The notes under the pieces: model-generated
Told to the model about the DNA's origin: nothing
The model's input: the letters and a program-made list of their open reading frames with translations, nothing else
The model's database searches: none
Shown here: positions 57,101 through 64,000 of the stretch, in pieces
Layout: the number at the start of each line of letters is the position of its first letter
Position numbering within the stretch: position 1 is the stretch's first letter
From: Flammula alnicola
Taxonomy: Eukaryota > Basidiomycota > Agaricomycetes > Agaricales > Strophariaceae
NCBI GenBank assembly: GCA_015499995.1
Contig: JADNRV010000021.1
Span: forward strand, 124,001 to 188,000
Direction: 5' to 3'
DNA: 64,000 bases
Position numbers and translations under genes: made by a program

Positions 57101-58205
57101 ATTCAACTCATTGATATGTCCCTGTTTATTCTCATCATGTGTCACATAGGTTTTCACCCATGCAACAGCGCAAATGTCTATGTCATCGCGCCCGACCATT
57201 CCTTTCGTCCTCCCCGTCTACGAGAACATAGATCGCCATCTTCAAGCTACAAAATATAACCTGTCAGCCCCCGAGCTCATCCGCAATGGTGCCGCCACGG
57301 CGTATGAGAAACTGATCAAGTACAAGAAGATTGCTGATGGAAATCAGTTCTATGCTATTGGAACAGGTGTGTCTCAATTCTTACCTCTTGCCGCATTTCT
57401 CTGACACCATGCCTATCCAGTTTTGCATCCGTATATGCGAGCCGAATGGTTCAAAAATACAGTTCGACCCACGCCAACGTTAAAGGGCGACGACCTGAAA
57501 AAAGTCCAAAAAGAAGCGGTTTTGAGAGCCGAAACTCTCTTCACCCACGTCGCACAGACGTACCACGAAAATCAACCACCACCGCCTTCAGACCCTGAAC
57601 CGCCAACCCCATCAACCGCCGAAGCCTCGAATAGTGGATGGCTTGCAAGTATCTGCGAGTTCGAATATTCCGCAGTGCCATCGACAACGACACCGGGTGA
57701 TCTTTTTAAAGAAGAGTTGCGTCGATACTTGGCATTTGAAGGTGGCCGAGGAGAGATTCTTGATCCTTTGGCATGGTGGAAGGTAAGCCTCGAGCTGTGC
57801 AACACGATCTCTATCTTTACTCACACCTCTTTATTGTACCAGATTCACGGCGCCGCATTTCCTACCCTCTCACGTATGGCCCGTGACTTTTTGGCAATAC
57901 CAGCCACCAGTGTATCAGTGGAGCGCACATTTTCGAAGTCTCGGCACATTTGTAGTGACTTGAGGAGCTCGTTGAAGGCTGACACGGTCACGGAAGCACT
58001 GCTGTCGAAGGTTTGGATTAGGAGTGGCCTTTTCTCGGTGAACGCGCCAGTTGTAGCACGAAAAAAGCACGGTTCAACGTAGGCCTAGCAACAACCCTAT
58101 ATTTTAACCATATTTTCATATATATACAGTTATTATACACTAATATACCATATCTGTATATATAATTAATTTCGTCTATACCTATAGTATATGGTTGGAG
58201 CCTTA
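54124..58205 (+). mobile_element. inner hAT copy (4,082 bp)
   Basis: Flanked by the 8-bp duplication ATATTATC. It ends in GGTTGGAGCCTTA as the outer copy's left end does; the other terminus (173-bp end segment 54116..54288, identical to 58206..58378) lies in the flipped orientation. Carries one complete transposase gene on the + strand. Confidence 0.82.
54469..58082 (+). CDS. hAT transposase, copy 2 (identical, inverted)
   Basis: Mirror image of copy 1 about position 54206 (coordinates sum to 108,412): same start, exons, zinc finger, core and C-terminal dimerisation region, with no difference noticed. The two genes are divergent, their starts 525 bp apart with the loop between them, so they may share a bidirectional promoter region. 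Both appear functional as read. Confidence 0.9.
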
Positions 58206-58378
58206 ATATTATCCCGACGGAACCAAAAGTTAGCCTTAATAATCAACCCTATAGATGTATCCTATACTGTATATTTACTGTGTACTGAAGATATGCCGGG
58301 CAGCCCTATATCTATACATATACCTATACAGTATAAACCATATATATAGAGTAAGTAGATTGTACGGTTGGAGCCTTA

Positions 58379-58386
58379 CTTAAGTA
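58379..58386. repeat. outer hAT target-site duplication, right
   Basis: CTTAAGTA, matching 50199..50206. Confidence 0.92.
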
Positions 58387-58810
58387 AGTATTAGCACAGT
58401 CTTCTAGTTTCTACGAAGAGTGCTTCTAGTGCGTCGGGTGGGGCGGGAGTCCTCTCACGTTGCGTAATGTGCCAGTGTGGGTTCCTGGGATCCGGCCGCG
58501 GACGCAGCGAATTCCTTGGATAGCACGTTCATACAGTAGTACACACAGGACGGACACTCGGAAGAGCTTTTCTCCGCTGTCTGCCGCCCTCCGGAGTCCG
58601 AACGAAAGCAACAACACAACTTATACTAAGTGCACGCTGCATGTACTTAAAAGTCAACGCATCGAAGGACGACGCGTAAATCGCCGAAAATGCCGCAGTG
58701 TACGCGCGTACGTTGAGCTTGACCGCTGAGCGCTATGTACGCTCCTAACCCGCGTCGTACGACGGATCTCAGTAGATGGCTTGATCCGACGCTCAGCGCT
58801 CTTTTCGTGC
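58387..58810. other. intergenic, no gene seen
   Basis: GC-richer spacer with several CGCTCAGCGCTC or GAGCGC palindromic pieces (about 58725, 58790); these recur at 59444-59456. No supported frame. Confidence 0.4.
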
Positions 58811-58818
58811 AGCGGAAT

Positions 58819-59402
58819 TAGTGCTGGGTTTGTTATGAAGATGTTAGTAACTCCGAATATATAACACACAAATAACACGTTATTAACATATCTCACATGG
58901 AGGGGTCAAAAATTGGATGTGATTTACTGTTAGATATTCCGGAAAAGCCTACGGCCAAGCCCAGTGGATGGCGCAATCGAGGAGAATAATCTCCAATGAA
59001 ATTTTCTGTTTCTAAAATTCTTACTAGTCTACTGCCCTGACATCCTCGACAACAGCCCCACAGTCGACAAACTGAAGACCCTTATCATGCAGGTCGATTC
59101 CCACGGACCAGATGCTTTGCTTGGAGTGACAGCAACCGCTCAGCCTGACCTAGCTTGACAAGCCGATGAGAAATCCGGGCGACTGCAGCGTCGATAGCTT
59201 CCTTGACGGCGAGTAGGGTTTTTAACATGTTAGTAACGTGTTGGATACAAATTTTCGTGTTAGTAACGTTGTGAAATTTATATTACGTAATCCGAATAAA
59301 TAACAGTTATTAACAAGGATATCTAAGATTCTAACGTCACATGAGGTCCCGATATTATCTCACGTTGGTAACATCGGCGAAATAATATCTAACCCAGCAC
59401 TA
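58819..59402. mobile_element. 584-bp hAT-type MITE
   Basis: Ends TAGTGCTGGGTT and inverse AACCCAGCACTA, flanked by the perfect 8-bp duplication AGCGGAAT (58811..58818 and 59403..59410). The interior is AT-rich with repeated GTTAGTAACGT and TTATTAAC pieces and no transposase. The 12-bp TIR differs from that of the neighbouring hAT element, so it was mobilised by another hAT family. Confidence 0.85.
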
Positions 59403-59426
59403 AGCGGAATACAAACTGTTGATTTT

Positions 59427-59443
59427 AAAAAAAAAAAAAAAAA
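59427..59443. other. run of 17 A
   Basis: Uninterrupted A tract next to GACGCTCAGCGCTC; possibly the tail of a decayed retrotransposon, but no other retro-element feature is attached. Confidence 0.6.
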
Positions 59444-59564
59444 GACGCTCAGCGCTCGCCTCATGGTTGAAACATAACGGAGCTGGCATCTCCAGTGCGG
59501 GTATCTCCCATGGGGTTACGCGTGATACTAGTACTAAGCGCTAAGCGCTCGAGCAGTGTAATAA

Positions 59565-59830
59565 GGTACAAGTTGGCTCCGGACGGGCTTATCGAACGTT
59601 GACTCGCTGGACCGGGCAGCGGTAATTCTGCTCATGAGCCATCGGGTTGTGTCGGATTTTGAGATTATTGGCATACACAGTATACATGACTGCGTTTTCT
59701 TTGAAGTATTTAAAAAGAACACAGGGTGGTACATCCACCGTCGTCTTGCTGGTGGCAGGTGTGCATAAAAAATATTAGACCGACGACGAGGCAGTTACTT
59801 GATGCGAGAGGCGCGTGTATCTTCAGCGTC
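59565..59830 (-). repeat. F-box 3' flank repeat, inverted copy
   Basis: The reverse complement aligns with 5490-5760, including the GTGCATAAAAAATAYTAGACC and TTTGAGATTATTGGCATA blocks. Confidence 0.75.
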
Positions 59831-60599
59831 TTGAAGAGCAGCCAACTCCTTGGCATATTTCTGGATGACTTCGAAAATCTTCCCGGCCCATTCATCTCTC
59901 CATTCTTCTGTTTCGTCAAGTTCGGTTACGATTCGTTCTTGAGTGATCTCAGTTGGGTTGATTTTCGATAGTTTGATAATGCTTTTGTTGTCGATAATGA
60001 ATGACGCGGGCCGGACAGAAGCCAGAGAGTCCTTGGTTGAGGCATCCAAACGCCAGAGGTGCAGACGCGCAACAAGTTCTTCACGATTTTTGGTTGGTCG
60101 AGACTTCGTAGTGGCCTTTAGTTTGGCCTTTAGTGGTTGCATGACCTTCTGATGGTCCGGTTCATCAACATCACCATAGAATAGGTCGAGAGTGTTAGGA
60201 TCTTGATAGAGAAGTCGTCCTTTAAAGTAGCGCCGGACGTGAAACCCTGTCCCAGGGTGTCGATCGCAGCATGCGAGCGATGTAAATCGAAGTGCTTGAG
60301 TTATAATAAGTACGAAGTTGTCATAATAACACAGAAAGTCGACTATACATACCGTCAAGTGAAGTATCAACAAGATAGTTTGCAAATAGGAGACGAAGGC
60401 ATAAATCTGTGCGTTGAATAATAGTCAGCATACCAACCCCAGTCCGGTCTTTTTTGGTTGAATGAATCGCTAGTTTGGTGACATTTGGATGGTCGGGATC
60501 CGATTCCAGATCAACGTTGACAGTATTGAGATCGAGGAACATTGCCCAAGTCTCGTACATGATCAGGAAAAGTGCCAGCCAGCGGGTAATTCTGTTCAT
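59795..60599 (-). pseudogene. gene relic of unknown family
   Basis: The - strand has two coding-like blocks joined by a GTATGT...CTCAAG intron (about 60298-60354). Upstream block, 60599-60355: LFLIMYETWAMFLDLNTVNV and KLAIHSTKKDRTGVGMLTII. Downstream block, 60297-59800: GFHVRRYFKGRLLYQDPNTL, KNREELVARLHLWRLDAS (SAP-like helix pair), RPASFIIDNKSIIKLSKINP and ETEEWRDEWAGKIFEVIQKY. The KKDRTGVG segment recalls tyrosine-recombinase-like proteins and the tail recalls helicase C-termini, but neither is certain. It is flanked on both sides by F-box 3' flank repeats and has no start, so it is probably a truncated, transposed fragment. Confidence 0.45.
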
Positions 60600-60787
60600 C
60601 AGTCATCGGGTTGTGTCGGATTCTGAGATTATTGGCATATACATACACACGGAAGAATGCATGCTACTATAATGGAAGGTCGGGGCGACGTCTGACCGCA
60701 TAACCTGGGTTACCTAATGGTTACTGTACTTGTCACCAGTCCACTCCGCAGATTCTCGGAGAAAAGACGGCAACAAAAGAGTTACTG

Positions 60788-62104
60788 TTACACGTATATT
60801 TCCTTGACATCAAAGTGAAAATTTGTGGTTGTGCTTGAAGACAGACCGGTCAATTGAGTTTGGGGTAAGTTTTTGAGTGTCTGCAGCAGTGTATCGTCGT
60901 TTCTATTGTTGTTGTAGATGGTGATTTGAACAGAAACATCCTGGAGCGCAGGCCATCCTGATTTAGTGAGTGCTTGGTCTAATCTTCCCCATTCATCCCC
61001 AGTTGTGCAATTGCTGTCCGTGTCAACTTCGACCTGTATTTCGAGATCTTCAAGGACGTTTGATTTCCTTCCTGCCATGTTCTCAAGCTCCTTACAGATG
61101 CCAGCGAGCGGATCGTCATATCCGTCTTCATGTCCGGCCTTAATGATGACCCAAAGGGTTGCCGACGTCAGGGTTTTCATCAATGGAGCGACCATCTCGG
61201 CAAACCCGGAGAATGACATTTGCTTTGAAACTAAGGGGACAAGGGAGATCATGTCAGGCCAGTCTTTCGACAGAAGCAAAAGAAAAAACATACTCGCAAT
61301 AGAGATGGCTGTAAGTCCCTCAGCCATTTTCAGTAGAGTTTTCATTGAAGCTATATCGAAGAGGTTTTCACATGAGGCCCCAAAAACTTTCAGGTTCTTG
61401 AAATCGATGACTCGAAGTCCATCTGAGCGTGTCGCTTCCACGAGCTTGTTTGCGACACCAGTGCATTTGAGGCCAATGCCAAACCCCTGAAGTTGAACAG
61501 GTCGTGGTGGCAATATCGACCAAGGTTCAGGTGTATCGTGGATATCCGCGATATGGAAGTGGTCAACCTCGAGACGAAGGACATTGGTACAAGGGATGAG
61601 ATCGTAGACCGTGAAATTCTCGATGAAGCTCAAGCTCAAATGAGTGAGAGTCGGAAGGTGCATGAGACGAAGGAAAGCCGTTCGGATTGGCAACGCTATA
61701 GCGATCCAGTCCAGCGAGAAATTGGGCTGACCTATACCACGGTTCCTATACCCGTAGAAGCTGAGGGATTGCAGCTGGGTAAAATACATGAGGACCTGGG
61801 GAACGTTTGGGTCTGCCAGATCCTCCGAAAGTATGCGGCTAAAGTGGAGTTCTCGAACATAACTGGCGATCTCTGGTGCACCTGCAATTAGATCTCCCAG
61901 CATACGCATCGTAAAATGTGGGTGGAAGTTTCGAGAGGGGTAAGGGTTGATCGTGATGGACCTGAAGATGTGTTTTCTGCAAGGATGGAGGAAAGCATGA
62001 GATGCCAGAGAGCACGCCTTCAATGACTTGCGATCTTCCTCGTCGGCAAGAATATGGAGAATGAAATAAATGACATCGAGGGGTATTGGAGGCACCGACG
62101 CCAT
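60788..62104 (-). CDS. F-box protein D (intact, 417 aa)
   Basis: Complement of join(60788..61230, 61294..62104); start ATG 62104 (MASVPPIPLDVIYFILHILA), 63-nt in-phase intron with GTATGT and CCCCTTAG. F-box at the N-terminus, Leu-rich remainder. Closest relative of the split gene B (shares HFSRILSEDxADPN and PNFSLDW), and so shows the uninterrupted sequence at the KDZ insertion site. Upstream 300 bp and the downstream flank are also homologous to B. Confidence 0.88.
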   Translation of the reverse strand: MASVPPIPLDVIYFILHILADEEDRKSLKACSLASHAFLHPCRKHIFRSITINPYPSRNFHPHFTMRMLGDLIAGAPEIASYVRELHFSRILSEDLADPNVPQVLMYFTQLQSLSFYGYRNRGIGQPNFSLDWIAIALPIRTAFLRLMHLPTLTHLSLSFIENFTVYDLIPCTNVLRLEVDHFHIADIHDTPEPWSILPPRPVQLQGFGIGLKCTGVANKLVEATRSDGLRVIDFKNLKVFGASCENLFDIASMKTLLKMAEGLTAISIASMFFLLLLSKDWPDMISLVPLVSKQMSFSGFAEMVAPLMKTLTSATLWVIIKAGHEDGYDDPLAGICKELENMAGRKSNVLEDLEIQVEVDTDSNCTTGDEWGRLDQALTKSGWPALQDVSVQITIYNNNRNDDTLLQTLKNLPQTQLTGLSSSTTTNFHFDVKEIYV

Positions 62105-63200
62105 AGAAATTGCTGAGTATTCAGAAGGTCTTCGTTCGACGTTAGGTACATAAACTCAGCGACAGTTTCCCACGACTTGCTCGACAAAGTCTCCTTTCTA
62201 CCTCTGCACGGCATATTGGCAAACGATCAGGCAGATTCACGAGGTCCATCGTCGGCACTGGCACAACCTCCTTCTCGATGCTGAGTGAGCCCTAGTCGGT
62301 GAGCGGTGCTCCAACAAGGCGCAAACCATGTTCGACGCGTCACATTTTCCCCATTGCCTGCCCTACTGGCGTTCTTTACTGGTGGGCGCAAGTGTGGGCG
62401 TGCATACCGGCGTCAAGATACCGATATCAATGGAGGTGTAAGCACACCCGTGCATGCGTGGCTCGTACTCTTCCTGTTCTGGTCATCGCGTTGCCTCTGC
62501 TGCTCATGATGTTCACTCTATGCCCATGTCATGGCCAAGTTCAAGTTCATCGATTGTAATGTACTTACTCCGCCCCCCACACTCGCTTGTCTGCTTGCTC
62601 TTGGATTCCAACCCTCTCGTCCTCGCCATATACCCATTCTTTATGATCGACCTTGACGATATCCATCCGTTCAATCGTCCAGTTATGTCCTTTACTCACC
62701 GGCTCGTCGACCTCTCTTGGTTCCTCATGTCCGACTCCTTTTCCTCCTTTCTTTTTGGGTCAATGCTTTCGCTGGATTACTACGTCGTATTTTACAAGTA
62801 CGCTATCCTTTCCTTGTTTTATTTTTCTGTTTTATTCATGTTCTCGTGCCCCCTTGTTCCAACGCTCTCTCTTTCCTCTTCCTTACTTAAGTATCTCTGC
62901 TGCCTCTCGCTTTCTCGCGCTCTCATCTTCAACGACAACCATGTACAGTTTATCAGCAGTACCTGTCGTCGTACCCACCACTCGCTACCTCCATCCATCC
63001 ATCCACCATCCTCCATTCATTACAAGTACCAAAGCTTAATGACCGTAGCGAACCCTCATCTCATTTGGAATTTCATAATCTCATTTTTATCATTTCTTTA
63101 CTTATACATATCGCAGCTGCGAAGCCTTTATTGTCGTTTTCGTCGTTGGAGATATCGATTTGGTGAATTATTGACCTAAGGCGCGGCATACTTTGGTGAG
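62105..63200 (-). repeat. F-box upstream region and third copy of the duplicated tract
   Basis: 62105-62410 matches the upstream region of F-box gene B (6240-6532) in inverse orientation. 62420-63200 is the inverse of the pyrimidine-rich tracts at 29830-30300 and 33150-33900. The 241-codon frame at 62454-63179 is the counterpart of domain-less frames there and is not called as a gene. Confidence 0.6.
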
Positions 63201-63598
63201 GATATACAGGATGCGACATACACACCTTTTTGATAAGGATGACCGGTTACGCGTGATACCAGTACTTAGGCGCTCTAGCAGTGCTAAGGTACAAGTTGGC
63301 CAGCTGCTTGCGGGTAATGTTGATTCTTATCAAACAATTACGGACACCTGCAGCCTAAGGTACAAGTTGGCTCCAGACAGCTTATCGAACGTTGGCTCGG
63401 CGCCTGGGGGCTGGACCAGCCAGCCGTAATTCTGCTCATGAGCCATCGGGTTGTGTCGGATTTTGAGATTATTGGCATATACATACGCACGGAAGAATGT
63501 ATGCTGCCTAATAGAAGGTCGAGGCGACGTCTGACTGCACAACTTGTCGTCACTAGTCCACTCCGCAGATTCTCGGAGAAAAGACGGCAACAAAAGAG
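63201..63598 (-). repeat. F-box 3' flank repeat, inverted copy
   Basis: Flank between the duplicated tract and F-box gene E; its 63340-63560 part is the inverse of 29430-29640 and 5400-5760. Confidence 0.65.
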
Positions 63599-64000
63599 TT
63601 ACTGTTGCAGGTGTATTTCCTTGACATCAAAGTGAAAACTTGTGGTTGTGCTCGAAGACAGACCGGTAAATTGCGTTTGGGGTAAGTTTTTGAGTGTCCG
63701 CAGCAGCGTATTGTCGTTTCTCCTGTAGCTGTAGATAGTGATTTGAAGAGAAACATCCTGGAGTGCAGGCCATCCTGGTTTAGTGAGTACTTGGTCTAAT
63801 CTTCCCCATTCATCCCCAGTTTCGCAATTGCAGTCTAAAGCAACTTTGACCTGTATTTCCAGATCTTCAAGGACGTTCGATTGTCTTCCTGCCATCTTCC
63901 CGAGCTCCTCGCAGATTCCAGCGAGCGGATCGTCGTATCCATCCTCAATCGTGACCCGCAGGTTTGCCTTTGTCAGCGTTTTCCTGAACGGAGCGACCAT
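63599..64000 (-). CDS. F-box protein E, C-terminal part (continues beyond window)
   Basis: The last 133 residues in the window read MVAPFRKTLTKANLRV...DDPLAGICEELGKMAGRQSN...DEWGRLDQVLTKPGWPALQD...FHFDVKEIHLQQ, stop at 63599-63601. It corresponds to the second exon of genes A-D, and the upstream part lies past 64000. The C-terminus is extended by QQ relative to gene A. Confidence 0.85.
   Translation of the reverse strand: MVAPFRKTLTKANLRVTIEDGYDDPLAGICEELGKMAGRQSNVLEDLEIQVKVALDCNCETGDEWGRLDQVLTKPGWPALQDVSLQITIYSYRRNDNTLLRTLKNLPQTQFTGLSSSTTTSFHFDVKEIHLQQ

Larger units (their letters stand above)
50207..58378. mobile_element. hAT transposon containing a second, nested inverted copy (palindrome)
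   Basis: Outer ends TAAGGCTCCAACCATATAC and, inverse, TAAGGCTCCAACCGTACAA (13-bp TIR TAAGGCTCCAACC), flanked by CTTAAGTA. The outer element consists of 50207..54123 plus 58214..58378 (4,082 bp). It is interrupted at ATATTATC (54116..54123, repeated 58206..58213) by 54124..58205, also exactly 4,082 bp, the same element reversed. Arms 50207..54123 and 54289..58205 are reverse complements; the loop 54124..54288 is inverted relative to a simple nested insertion. All predicted peptides of the two arms are identical. The TSD CTTAAGTA is followed on the right by unrelated DNA, so both ends are real insertion boundaries. Confidence 0.9.

Noticed and set aside
50207..58378. Palindrome as a fold-back read or assembly artefact
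   Set aside because: Both outer ends carry the same 8-bp TSD with different DNA beyond, and the two elements have matching length plus a second internal TSD, which an artefact would not create. Loop orientation may still be an assembly choice.

Overview
The window looks like nuclear DNA of a filamentous basidiomycete, most likely an Agaricomycete (mushroom-forming fungus). Genes are split by short GT-AG introns of about 50-65 nt, a lineage-specific F-box family is dispersed through the region, and the mobile elements are KDZ, Ty3/gypsy chromovirus and hAT types. Only the first few kb and one gene near 35-37 kb look like ordinary host genes. I saw no tRNA, rRNA or CRISPR. Exon structures were read by hand from splice sites and reading frame, without transcript data.

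Layout. 0-3.4 kb: a FRA10AC1-like nuclear protein (-) and a seven-TM-like membrane protein (+). 4.0-5.3 kb: F-box gene A. 6.5-29.3 kb: F-box gene B, cut in two at its codon for residue 99 by a 21,507-bp element (6829..28335) with an 8-bp target-site duplication (GACCCAAA), short imperfect terminal inverted repeats and sub-terminal inverted motifs. This element is a large KDZ-type DNA transposon with cargo: a KDZ transposase fused to a Ulp1-type cysteine protease; a novel family of small proteins (provisionally 'DRWP', five domains in four genes); a PHD-finger plus caspase/CHAT-like protein; a basic bZIP-like protein; an Argonaute remnant followed at once by a 70-bp minisatellite; an unrecognised gene; and a long Pro/Tyr-rich protein.

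29.7-37.3 kb: two direct copies of a segmental duplication flank F-box gene C and carry the 3' end of an 865-aa disordered-protein gene, whose full-length copy ends at 37.3 kb. 39.6-47.6 kb: a nearly intact Ty3/gypsy chromovirus (518-bp LTRs differing at one base, TSD GTTAC). It shows evidence of Tf1-like self-priming, one in-frame TGA in pol, and two extra ORFs after pol. 48.3-48.8 kb: a Tc1/mariner-like MITE, followed by a tandem duplication. 50.2-58.4 kb: two apparently identical 4,082-bp hAT transposons, one nested inverted in the other, forming a palindrome with 3.9-kb arms. 58.8-59.4 kb: a hAT-type MITE. 59.8-60.6 kb: a broken gene. 60.8-64 kb: F-box genes D and E (-), with flanks homologous to those of A-C.

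The KDZ element is the main find. It appears to encode its own excision/integration enzyme plus a set of regulatory-looking proteins (PHD reader, protease-like domains, basic protein, repeated DRWP modules), and its boundaries can be defined to the base because it interrupted a gene that has intact paralogs in the same window.
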